Shown here: one piece after another, positions 22,800 to 33,255 of the stretch | Layout: the number at the start of each line of letters is the position of its first letter | Numbering within the stretch: position 1 is the stretch's first letter | Source: Cymodocea nodosa | Lineage: Eukaryota > Streptophyta > Magnoliopsida > Alismatales > Cymodoceaceae | Reading direction: 5' to 3' | Assembly: GCA_036874045.1 (NCBI GenBank) | Contig: CM072341.1 | Span: 17,682,501-17,746,500, forward strand | Length of the DNA stretch: 64,000 nt | Made by a program: the position numbers and the translations under genes | Notes under the pieces: model-generated | Seen by the model: only the letters and a program-made list of their open reading frames with translations | Told to the model about the DNA's origin: nothing | Database searches by the model: none

Positions 22800-23990
22800 A
22801 CACACCAGGAGCCGCCGGAGCCCTAACACTTGGAGGAGAGGAGGTGAGGGTGAGGAAATCTGCGAACTAATTGTGCGTGAAGCCCGAGGTCGTCGGAGGA
22901 AGAAGAGGAAAACTGCTTCTTTTGCTTTTGTTCCTCTCCGGTGGGACTGCAACGTCTGCTTCCACTTACACTCTTTCTATACTCTTCTGCCATCGTCTCC
23001 GTCAGTCTCTTTATTTTTGTTTTTTATTATTTTTTCGTATGGAATTCTCCTGCGCTGTTTATCGCTATGACAATTTTTTATGAAAATAATAAATAGATTA
23101 ATTATCTAACTCATCTGTGACTGTTTTCGTGGAAACTGTTAATTAAATTAAAAGGCTCCGTTTAGAAGATGTAATTAATTAGAAATAATGATCTTTAACT
23201 CTTATGTTCATGAAAAATTGATAAATTTTTACAACTTATTCACTATCTCTATCGCACCTCTGAGAACAATTACGTTGCCGTCGGTGTTTAATAAAATAAT
23301 GATAATTATAAATTTCCTTAAGCGCCAAGAATTCCTGGGAAATTATGGTGGGGTCGGATTGGACCGAGGCATTGACGCTTTCGCAATCACCGAGTCGGTG
23401 GTCAACTGAGCGGCCGTTGAGCGCTGACTCCATGGTTCTGGCGTTTTTTTTTTTTTTTGCATGGTAATTAAAAGAAAAATAAATCTCAGTTGAAACTTAC
23501 GGCTGAGATGAGCGTGATACAAAGGGTACCAAATAAATCGTTTAAACAAGATAACACGAGAAAAGAAATTAGAGTAAATAACAAAAGGAGGTAATCAAAT
23601 TTCTTTTCCGTCTTCAACAAGATCTGTCTATTTGTATTATCAGTCAATAGATTTTGAGCAAGATAACTTACGTATTCTAGGTAAATTGAATATTATTTAT
23701 TTTTCCAGGTATTTTTACGATAGATAAGTTACCTGTCCAAAACAAGGTTAGAGACACAATAACATTGAATATCAAGATAATATTCGACGAAATAGATCTA
23801 AAGATAAGGTTCTGACGTTTATCCATCACACGGCAGGATGACATGTTAGTATAAATTAAAAGGTAAATTTAAAAATAATATTTTTTAAGAAATAATTTGT
23901 ACTTTTAAAAAAGTAAATTTCTTTATATATATAAAGTAAATTCATTATTGTTTCGGTTGGTAAGTTTTTTGTATTTTTTCATGAATTTAG
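22800..23990. other. 5' flank of RPK2 copy A
   Basis: Bases 22779-23000 are the likely 5' UTR and match copy B closely, apart from a stretch of about 30 bp present only in B (near 31620-31650). Beyond about 23170 the match to copy B becomes patchy: short conserved words such as GGGAATTATGGTGGGGTC (32112) and GGGAAATTATGGTGGGGTCG (23337) lie between unrelated sequence. No other gene is seen. Confidence 0.6.
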
Positions 23991-25490
23991 TAGTTACATC
24001 TTGGAGTAGAACGAGGTTTATCGAACTCATTACTTTGTGAGACTTGTAAAGAAAATTGACCTCGCTGTAAAGTAGAATTAGACGTCAACACAAAAAATGA
24101 AATGTACGATCAAGTAATATATTGTCATGTTCAATCATTAAATAAAGTTTGGTTTTATACTACGTGCATATTATATTGATTGATTCATTCATTACCAAAA
24201 AAAAATTGATTAATTAATTTGAATAATCTGATCATGTAAAACATATCTACGATATTTATATTTAATTTATTTTTAATATTTCTAAATTCAGAAATAATAA
24301 TAATAATTTTTTCATATTAAAGCTCACAATTCATGTAGGCAATTTTTGCTGTAAAAATAAACACAAGATTTTATGATCTACCGTGGATATAATCTTACCT
24401 GTAAGCAACGCACATACAATGAAAATACATAATGCTATAACGATTGCATCGATGGAAACCACAGTTTAGAAATTGACATAAATACCCTTCAATGTGGAGA
24501 ATTTAATGATCTAACTATCAAATATAATTTAAATGAAAAGTTACTGATGTTGAACGTGATATGATTGTTTTAGGTTTCTCTTAAAACTCAACAGTTGAAC
24601 TGGTAGTAACAAGAATCACTAGATACAATCAATAACGAAACATTATCTAGAAAAATAGAATTCAGCCACCGAGTTCTAATAAAGCTGGTAAAATATATCC
24701 AAGACTTTAAATCGAATTAAACCATTGAATTCTTTTGTACAAGGTGAATTCTATGGGTGGCTAAATGAATTTACATGTACAACTTAGTTTCGATACAATT
24801 ATAATCTGATTATATTATATTGAACTCAAACCCAGAAGTCGACTTCGTCCCGTGACGTATTTAACCCAACCAATTTAACTTGTTTAAGATGTTCAACAAA
24901 ACAAATAGCATGATTTGTTTAAATTTAGAATTATTCAAACAAAATAGATATAAATTATAACTCTCTATTAATCAAATGTTTATTGTAATTCAAATATTCG
25001 TAAAAAAGTAAATATGAATATTTCAACACTTCATGATTACAAGAAAGACGTTAAAATCCAAATTCAACTCATTTATTAACTTAATTACAACCCCAATTTT
25101 TCTTTTAATTTTAGGAGCATCCCCTATCACCTAATATTCCAAAAACATTTCTTCACTTCTTCCAGCCTACTTTAATGCTAAAAATAATATCCTTTATAAT
25201 TTCAATATTATTAAAAATCTTAATATAGAGTCAAGTATTAAAAATCTTACTTTTATAAATCTTATAATCATCTAGTTTTATACTTTCAACATTATTTTTA
25301 TTGTTTTGAACCTATATTCCATATATTTAGTTTTTGACCTAATAATTTAAATCCTTTAAACTATAAAATATCTTTCCATAATTCTAATATAGAATTAATC
25401 CGTACTTTACTTTTGCCAACCAAAACCAAATCATAAATAAATAACATACGCCAATATATTGCTCCTTAAAATTTCTTGGTTAAAATTTTC
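23991..25490. other. Unique spacer between the two duplication copies
   Basis: AT-rich, with no open frame of note and no family signal. I see no gene or recognisable transposon here. Confidence 0.5.
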
Positions 25491-25689
25491 AAAATAACAC
25501 AACAGATAATTCCAAAAAATACAAGTAAATGCTTCAATCAACGAAAACAAAAATGAAAGGAACCTAGAAGGATAAATAGATCATAAACCATTTTGTATCA
25601 TTCCCTAATCATCAGAATATCAACAAATGGATTTCACGCACCTTCCTACCATTTAGCAATATTTAACTCCACATCTTGAATTTGATAGA

Positions 25690-26466
25690 TCCAAGATGTG
25701 CATATTAGGTTAGGTTGAATCATGTCAATCAACGGTCATCCAACTATGTTGTGTCGGCACAACATGGTGCGGTGAGCTGCGCTCAACTTGGAATGATTCG
25801 ACAACACAACGCAAGTCAAGCACGAGCGGGCAAGTGGCCTCCATGCACCGTTAGTCACACCACTCAGGTGAGGAAACTAAACTTGGTGACTAACAAGTTG
25901 ACATTTGACATGGCCAAGTAAGCGACAACATACCCTACGATCCCCACATCCAACATGCCCAATTAAGTCTCCAACCCTCTAGAGTCTAAACATTCAGTCA
26001 TGTCCTTCACAGGCTCGCACGCTCACAGTGACCTTTTGTCTTCCTCTCCAGCACTAGCGGATCTCCTTTTCTCTTGTCCTTCGAGCTTTGCCTGTGCCTA
26101 AATATTTCAGTATATTTGTTTAAGTGACTTGTCGAACTCCCCTATGATTTGCGCAACCTTCCAAACTTCCATCAACTCACCGAAAGGTAGGAGGGAAATC
26201 GAGGAGGCTAAAACGAATGTACGATCCACAATTCATGGATGGCTAGGAGACAGGAGAGAGGTTGTGTTCTGTGCCAATGTGAATAAGGTTGGCACAACAC
26301 ACCATCAAACCATGCCGAAGACCAACATAACTCACACTGACTTATGCCCATAGACCATGCTTGGGCCACTACCCAAGCACTTTGAGCTATGCCAGCCTGA
26401 CATGAATTGTAACCAAACCAAAGTTAAACACGACCGTGCCAAGTCAGCACGACCTATTGACACCTC
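25690..26466. mobile_element. Non-autonomous hAT-like element inserted in copy B
   Basis: This interval is absent at the matching place in copy A (about 17583), so an insertion in B or a clean loss in A is directly visible. The ends are imperfect inverted repeats: left AGATGTGCATATTAGGT, right end in reverse AGAGGTGTCAATAGGT. The flanks carry similar TAGATC words on both sides, compatible with an 8-bp target duplication that has since mutated. The interior is GC-richer than its surroundings and has no transposase. The GGTGTCAATAGGTCGTGC-type end is typical of plant hAT-like elements. Related sequence occurs near 63140-63300. Confidence 0.7.
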
Positions 26467-28113
26467 TAGTAGATCTGATACGTTAGATTATATCTGATGG
26501 AAAAAAATCAAGGGAACAAAACAACAGGAAAATTTTCCACGTTTCAAATAGAGGGGCTAGAATATGCACTCCGAAAACAAAAAAATCAATGGTATGCATA
26601 GAGGAACATATACCAACAAAAAAAATCAATCATTCGGTACAGAATTCAAAATCGTACCCCCAGATATACCTATTTTACAGGATGAAGCAACCAACGCCCT
26701 GCATGTAAGAGATTTTCCAGATGTTCTTCCTGGCGCCCGAAAAGAAACGCCCGCTGGGGCTTGGATCACATCACTCTCCTTGATGTTGTTTAAGCTACCC
26801 TGGCACCGAAAAATCCATCTCAATGGACTTTCTGTTGTATTTATCATAACTAGACTGCATGGGGAAAGGCGAAAAAAATTACTATTTCATATTAACAAAA
26901 GGAAAGAGTCACTAAAATATCCAGAAAAAAAGACATTCTCAGGCGCTTAGTGCACTGGGTCGATCAAAGTACGTTTGGAACTTATGTAATACAATCATGC
27001 AAAAAAAACCAATCACCAAGTTATTTTATAACTAGTGTGATAAAAACGTTCAAGCCTTTCAAGGGGTTTTCGTACTTGATGTCGGGATGCCCCATCCAGA
27101 TTGCACGGACCACTGGATTTGCTAGCCGACAAGGCATTCTATTTTCTCCCTTTCTCTCCAATCCTGCACCGACGAAAAACAAGGACGTATCATCGCATTC
27201 TTACTATTTCCAGCAAGCCCAAAAAAGAGGAAATAATATCTTATGCATATGGATCAAAATTCTAGTTCTTATCTACAAGAGCGTCAAAGTCAGTCCACCC
27301 TTCGAATAGAAAGAGAAGGTGGCAGACCATTTCTTTTAGTTTATTCATGTCAAACAGTCGATAGGAGAAGAAACCAGCGTTACCAACTTGACATTCTTTA
27401 TAAGGGAGAATAAAATATGGTACATAAAAGTAATTTTAAGGAGAATAAATATAATTGCCCCGGCACATGATACCTTAGAAAAAACCAATCATAGGGCACT
27501 GAAGAAGTATTTCTTCTAAAGGGCAAAACACATCGTGCAAGAAAAGCAAACAAATTGCAGTTCTGGTGGGAACAATGAGATAAACCGAGTATCATGGCAG
27601 TAACCACCTGCAGCCTATGATTTGTAAAGAAGGATATGCAAATGTCAGCCATGCATGTTCTACCCGCTAGTCCCACCATTGTACACTATCAAGTTCTCAC
27701 TAGCAGATGTCGGTTATAAAACAAATAATAGTCCGCCAAATATCATTGATAGGCATATCTAAACTAGTAATATGCAAAAAATATGTCGGCTAGTTATCCT
27801 TCTTTATCAGCAAAGAATCTGACAAATACATAAAATACATTAACGGTAATATATCCAAATGAGAGCCCAGAGGAAATATGAAATTTCTGAAAGATAGATC
27901 GCATATAGGCAAATATATCCTTTTGGTGTTACAAGTATGGCCCAGCATAAAGAAATTGCAAGAATATAGAAAGGTTTAAAAACCCGAGAAACAGATAGCA
28001 AACTTTCGAGATGTCAAAATATAGAGCAGATGTCATATTTTTTTAGTTAGGGAGAAATTTAACATATTACGTAGATAAAATTTACCTTTACCAAGGAAAG
28101 AATTTAATAACCA

Positions 28114-31100
28114 TTAATGTGTTATCGGCGAACACATTGGAGGTTGAATTTGTTTGAGCCGCTGGACAACATACTTCATTGTAGGCCTTGTAGAGAGGGA
28201 ATCATCAGTGCAGGTGATACCCAAATGCAAGGTGTCTACCAAGTCATCATGAGGGCCTACATCCCAAAGTCCCTCCGTAAAAAATTCACGTGCCTGGCCT
28301 TTTCTAAGCAACATTTGAGCCCAAGCAACAATGTTGAAACCATTTCCGTATGGAGAGAAAGAAGGATCCAAAGCCTTCTTATTTGAAATCAACTCCAACA
28401 GCACAACACCATAACTATATACATCAGCCTTATCCGAAACACGACATGTCATTGCATACTCGGGTGCAACATACCCAAAAGTTCCCGCAACACCCGTGGT
28501 GGCATGTGTTTCAGAGTTTCCAAGAAGTCTAGCTAGTCCAAAATCTGAGAGGTATCCATTATATTCGTTATCTAACAAAATATTGCTTGGCTTCACATCT
28601 CGATGAAGGATCCGAGGCACACAGTGGTCATGCAAATAAGCAAGAGCACGGGCTACATCTAAAGCAATCTTGTGAAGCATCCTCCAATCGACAGGTCTCC
28701 TAGACCTATCCTGTATAAACCTTTCTAGATTACCTCCAGGAAGGTAATTGTATATGAGAAACATCTCTGTTTCGCTCACGTGAAATCCAATCAAAGTCAC
28801 AAGATTCGGATGACGCCATCTTCCAAGTGTCTTTACTTCTGCATGGAACTGTTGGACACCTTGGATTCTGCCCACAGCCAGTCTCTTAACAGCAACGACA
28901 ACACCAGGTGCAATCTCTGCCTTGTAGGTGGCACCAAAGCCTCCGCTTCCAATGCAGTTTGATGTGTTGAAGCCCCTAGCAGCGTGAACAACACTGTCGT
29001 AAGTCACAGGGACTCCAATATCTGTGAAAACTGTGACCTCCTTTCTTCCAGATGCCTGAACTGCAGATCTCGAGGCACATTTCCTTGTGTATATATAGAT
29101 AAAAATCAGAGCTAGAAGAACTGAAACAATGGCTGTTGCAGAAGCTATGGAGGCAATTTCAATGGAGGTAAATCCAGTAGAGCTACCTCTGGAAGATGAG
29201 TTCGCAGGTGGAGATGCAGCATAAGACATAGATCCTCCGCCCGGGCCTTGCACGTCTGCCGGTGGAACAGATAGAGAAACTAGAGGGCAAGAATCTAGCC
29301 TTGGGTTCCCAATAACACTCTCGCATCTGACAGTGACGCCACCCAGAGGTATTGGCCCCGATAAGTTATTAAATGAAACATCGAATGTTGAAAGTGATGT
29401 ATTATTTGCGAGAAGTGGAGGAATCCTCCCCGATATTGTATTATTATTGAGAAGAAGAACAGAGAGATTTCCCAACTTCAGAAGGTCACTTGGGATTTTG
29501 CCGGAAAAAGAATTTGATGAAAGATCAAGCACCTCAAGGGCATGCATCTGACTCAGACTGGAGGGGACGACACCAGAGAGATTATTGCTAGCCAAAGAAA
29601 GATATCTCAAACTTTTTAAGAGACTAAAGCTCGGCGGAATCCGGCCAATTAATTTGTTTCTGCTCAAGTCAATTCCAACAAGAGAACCCAAAAGCCCAAG
29701 TCGCGGGGGTATTGCACCAGTGATCTGATTTCCAGATGCATCCAAGACCAAAAGAGACCCACAAAGCTTATTAATGTCTGCAGGAACCATACCAGTTACG
29801 TTGTTTCCACTGATGTTAAGAATCAGTCCATTAAGGAGCTTGCATTTATCAACGAAGGTACCAGGAAAGGTTCCAGTAATCTTGTTGCCGTCAATTAGCA
29901 AAGCATAGACAGTCCGCTCACCCAATCTTCCAGCAGCAATAGGCAACGACGGAAAATCACCCGTGAAATTGTTTTCACTAAAATCATGAAGAATTGTGAC
30001 ATCTAGTGCGGACCAATACAAGGTTGGTGCAGACAGCGTAATGGCCATGTTCTTGAAAAATGAAGAATATGCTGAGGATATATCATAAGGAGTAAATTGA
30101 GAGGAAGGGCATCGGCTGTGGGCAAACATTGGCAATGAGCCTGACAATTGATTCCCACTAACATCCAACACATCCATGCAAGGTACGTGAAGCTCCTTGT
30201 TCAACCAGCCTGTTAGCTTATTGGAGCTCACATTCAGATACTTAAGATATCTGCATTGCCCAAGTACCGATGGCATCTCTCCCATGAGAATATTCTCGCC
30301 TAAATTGACTATTTCCAGGCTCCTGCAAGCACCCCAACCACTGGGAAACATCCCCTCCAATGAAGCCCTCGGTGCCCATAGTATCCTAAGATTAGGCATT
30401 GTGGTGAAATTCGGGGGAATCCCCCTTTGAAATCGGTTAAATTCACTACTCTGACCATCCTCATCCCTGTATTTTAACGGACTGTATGCATCTGAGAGAA
30501 CAAGAACAGTCAATTCAAAGCAATTACCGAGCTCCGCAGGTAAAGGACCACTGAGACTATTCCTCGATACATCCAATACCCGTAGTTTCCGCAACTGACC
30601 AAGATCCGCGGGTATGACATCCTCCAGCAGATTTGAGAAAAGAATGAGATTCTGTAGCTTACTGCAATTCCCCAAACTACCAGGAATCCCACCAGTAAGG
30701 AAATTTCCAGACAACTCCAGATGCTCGAGACTAGAACACCCAATTCCAATCCCATCGGGAATCGCCCCACTGAGCTCATTAAATGACAGTGATAAGATTT
30801 TCAGTTTAGACAGCTTACCAAAAAAGGGTGGTATGGTTCCATTAACTCCGTTGTGGGAAAGGTCCAGCACCTCCAAATCCGCACAATTCGACAGCGCCTT
30901 CGGGATCTCCCCGCTGAAACTGTTAAATCCAAGTCTGACAACTCTCAGCCGCGGACCAAACATCGATGGAAGTGCTCCCGACAACCCATTCCCCTGGAGG
31001 TCAACCACCTCCAACTCCTCCAACTCAAAAATCTCCTTCCGAACCCCACCCTCGAAGTCATGAAACGGCAAGGCCAGCACTTTTAGCCCTTTAATCTCAC

Positions 31101-31482
31101 TGATCGTCGGCGGGATTCTCCCTCTCAACCTCGTCTCCAGATCGGAGCAACGACCGTCCCGAAAGGGATCCGTCTGCGGGAAGTGGCAAGCATACGAACG
31201 GAACCCCCCCACAGCGGATATATTCACCCCCGAAACCTTAGTTCTGGAGTCGCACGTGACTCCTCTCCACGAACAGTGGTCGGAGGCGAAATCGTCTGTC
31301 CAGTCGGAGAGGAGCCCAGCGGGATCGGCAGTGACGGCTTCCTTGAACTTCAGGAGAGCAGACCTCTCCCTCCGCCGAAACCCTAGATCCTGCTCCGCCG
31401 AACAAAATAGCTGGTGGAAGGCGAAGAGGAGGAGAATGAGATTAGGTGTTAGGGTTTTGGATAGACGACGGCGGCCCCCCAT
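28114..31482 (-). CDS. RPK2: LRR receptor-like kinase RPK2/TOAD2-type, copy B
   Basis: Tandem duplicate of the gene at 19410-22778: same 1122-residue length, no indels, single exon, same domain order and an intact kinase core (glycine loop, catalytic Lys, HRD, DFG). By hand count the proteins differ at 24 residues. Twelve of these fall in the first 180 residues: signal peptide, LRR N-cap and first LRRs, e.g. AFYQLL versus AFHQLF, and SSFGP versus SMFGP. Ten fall between about 595 and 790, mainly in the last LRR and the juxtamembrane stretch (SSSRAGSAG versus SSSRGSSTG). Two more lie at the start of the kinase region. The central LRRs and the last 250 kinase residues are identical. Both genes look functional, so redundancy or early divergence of ligand or co-receptor contacts is possible. 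That is an inference. Confidence 0.95.
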   Translation of the reverse strand: MGGRRRLSKTLTPNLILLLFAFHQLFCSAEQDLGFRRRERSALLKFKEAVTADPAGLLSDWTDDFASDHCSWRGVTCDSRTKVSGVNISAVGGFRSYACHFPQTDPFRDGRCSDLETRLRGRIPPTISEIKGLKVLALPFHDFEGGVRKEIFELEELEVVDLQGNGLSGALPSMFGPRLRVVRLGFNSFSGEIPKALSNCADLEVLDLSHNGVNGTIPPFFGKLSKLKILSLSFNELSGAIPDGIGIGCSSLEHLELSGNFLTGGIPGSLGNCSKLQNLILFSNLLEDVIPADLGQLRKLRVLDVSRNSLSGPLPAELGNCFELTVLVLSDAYSPLKYRDEDGQSSEFNRFQRGIPPNFTTMPNLRILWAPRASLEGMFPSGWGACRSLEIVNLGENILMGEMPSVLGQCRYLKYLNVSSNKLTGWLNKELHVPCMDVLDVSGNQLSGSLPMFAHSRCPSSQFTPYDISSAYSSFFKNMAITLSAPTLYWSALDVTILHDFSENNFTGDFPSLPIAAGRLGERTVYALLIDGNKITGTFPGTFVDKCKLLNGLILNISGNNVTGMVPADINKLCGSLLVLDASGNQITGAIPPRLGLLGSLVGIDLSRNKLIGRIPPSFSLLKSLRYLSLASNNLSGVVPSSLSQMHALEVLDLSSNSFSGKIPSDLLKLGNLSVLLLNNNTISGRIPPLLANNTSLSTFDVSFNNLSGPIPLGGVTVRCESVIGNPRLDSCPLVSLSVPPADVQGPGGGSMSYAASPPANSSSRGSSTGFTSIEIASIASATAIVSVLLALIFIYIYTRKCASRSAVQASGRKEVTVFTDIGVPVTYDSVVHAARGFNTSNCIGSGGFGATYKAEIAPGVVVAVKRLAVGRIQGVQQFHAEVKTLGRWRHPNLVTLIGFHVSETEMFLIYNYLPGGNLERFIQDRSRRPVDWRMLHKIALDVARALAYLHDHCVPRILHRDVKPSNILLDNEYNGYLSDFGLARLLGNSETHATTGVAGTFGYVAPEYAMTCRVSDKADVYSYGVVLLELISNKKALDPSFSPYGNGFNIVAWAQMLLRKGQAREFFTEGLWDVGPHDDLVDTLHLGITCTDDSLSTRPTMKYVVQRLKQIQPPMCSPITH

Positions 31483-31499
31483 CCTGACTGGAGGGAATT

Positions 31500-33070
31500 A
31501 AACACACACCAGGAGCCGCCGGAGCCCTAACACTTGGAGGAGAGGAGGTGAGGGTGAGGATATCTGCGAACTAATTGTGCGGGAAGACCGAGGTCGTCGG
31601 AAGAAGAAAAGAAAAACTCCGTTGTGCTCGCGCTTTTTTCTTCTCTCGCTGCTTCTTTTGCTTTTGTTCTTCTCCGGTGAGACTGCAACGTCTGTTTCCA
31701 CTAGCACTGTTTCTATACTCTTCTGACCATCGTCTCCGTCCGGTACTTTTTTTTTGTTTATTGTTATTTTTTTTGTTGCTTATGCTTTTTTCGCATGGAA
31801 TTCTCGTATAATGTTTATTGCTATTAGGATTGTTTATGAAAATAATAAATAGATTAATTATCTAACTCAGCCGTGTTTTCCTGGAAACTGTTGATTGAAT
31901 TAAGAGGCTCCATTTGTAACATATGATTAACCATAAATAATGATATTTATATTTACATTCACCTTCTTTATTCGAAAGTAAGATGAACTATATTCCTGAC
32001 GAAGTTCAATAAAAATAATGATTTTTATAAATTTTCTTAACAATCGTGTCGACACAAAACTACCGGAGAGTTTTTTCTTTCGATTGTTTGGATTTTTAAT
32101 TATTTGTAGTGCGGGAATTATGGTGGGGTCCTTTTGGACTCTGAACTTGTTTGGTCAACCAGCGCATGAGATGGTCAACCTGGGCGGGCGCCGAGTGCTG
32201 ACGTCATGCTTCATGACACTAAAAGGATGATGACTTGTTGGAGTAAAAAAATTGTGCCGATTTTAAAAATGATGGATTTAAAAAAATAATTTATTCTTTT
32301 AAAAAAATAGATTTCTTTGAATATATATGTTAGAGTAAATTGATTATTGTTTCAAATCGTAAGTTTTTTTAATTTTTTTCCCCGTGAACTTACTTGTTAA
32401 ATCTTGTAATTTTTACTATTAAAATTTACGTGTTGTATACAATACTCTCCTTAAAATGTCGATTTCCATCATTATGCTTGTTACGAAATTACTCATTTTA
32501 ATTTCTTTTTTCGTATCACCCAATATGAATTTTAATTTCAATATACAAAGAAGACCGGTCAACGATCACTTGATTGTTTTTGGTTTCCCTTAATACTCAA
32601 TATTCCTTAGCTAAAACATTCACTCTTTGTCAGACCTTACATGTTTCTAGCTACCAGGTAAATTAAACATCAAATCATGTTCCAAGTATGAATGCAAGAC
32701 TTTTCATTCAATAAAATAGATTAATTAGGTAAGTTGCACCTTCGTTGTTCATACACTTTCAAATATTCAACATCTCTAAAGACCTGTGTCATTGTTAATC
32801 TTGTCGGAATAACATTTACAACAAATTATATGGACCAATGCATGTATGTAATTAATTTCTATGTATAAGTTCTAAGTGAGAGGAAATGTTAGAAAAATCT
32901 GATATCGATAAAAGTAAGAATGATTGAACTTTATATACGATCAATTTATTTACTTATCATAAATTAAATTTGAGATAAAAATTTGACCATTAATACATGG
33001 TGACATTAGTAGTATTATCAGAAATATTTTTCTTTTTCCGAATTTATCGTTAAATTCTCAATTTTCCAAA
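31500..33070. other. 5' flank of RPK2 copy B and gene-free stretch
   Basis: 31483-31720 is the probable 5' UTR. Homology to copy A fades by about 32400. The remainder is AT-rich, and I see no gene. The promoter of the next gene starts near 33070. Confidence 0.5.
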
Positions 33071-33073
33071 GCT

Positions 33074-33166
33074 TGGGCTTGGGCTTTGTTTGGGAAATGA
33101 ATAGATGAACCATTGGGCTTTTCTTTTCCGGTAGGTGCTTGTAGTTGCCGGAGTGCGTAATGGGCC
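33074..33166 (+). promoter_or_regulatory. Cluster of four site II elements (TGGGCY)
   Basis: TGGGCT at 33074-33079, 33080-33085 and 33114-33119, and TGGGCC at 33161-33166, all within 180 bp upstream of the ATG at 33256. Repeated site II elements are known to mark promoters of plant nuclear genes for mitochondrial respiratory components and ribosomal proteins. This fits the SDH7-like call for the gene below. Confidence 0.75.
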
Positions 33167-33255
33167 GGTCCCAATTTAAATAGGCGGAGATCGAGCAGCC
33201 GTGGCAACAACGGTCTCGTGTGGTCTTCTTCGCTCGCGTGCCGACGGATTCATCG

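Larger units (their letters stand above)
17440..23990. repeat. Segmental tandem duplication, copy A
   Basis: This block aligns with 25495-32400. Matching landmarks include CAGATAATTCC at 17449 and 25504, CATATCTAAA near 19050 and 27755, the whole RPK2 gene, and TTTATGAAAATAATAAATAG at 23078 and 31836. The region from about 18840 to 23100 is nearly identical between copies, while the outer parts are much more diverged. The outer ends are approximate. Confidence 0.85.
25495..32400. repeat. Segmental tandem duplication, copy B
   Basis: Partner of 17440-23990, in the same orientation. It differs by an inserted element of about 775 bp (25690-26466), by lacking the local 180-bp duplication, and by scattered substitutions. 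The 410 bp just beyond the gene's stop codon differ from copy A at about 11 sites by hand count, whereas sequence around 25500-25690 is only loosely alignable. Confidence 0.85.
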
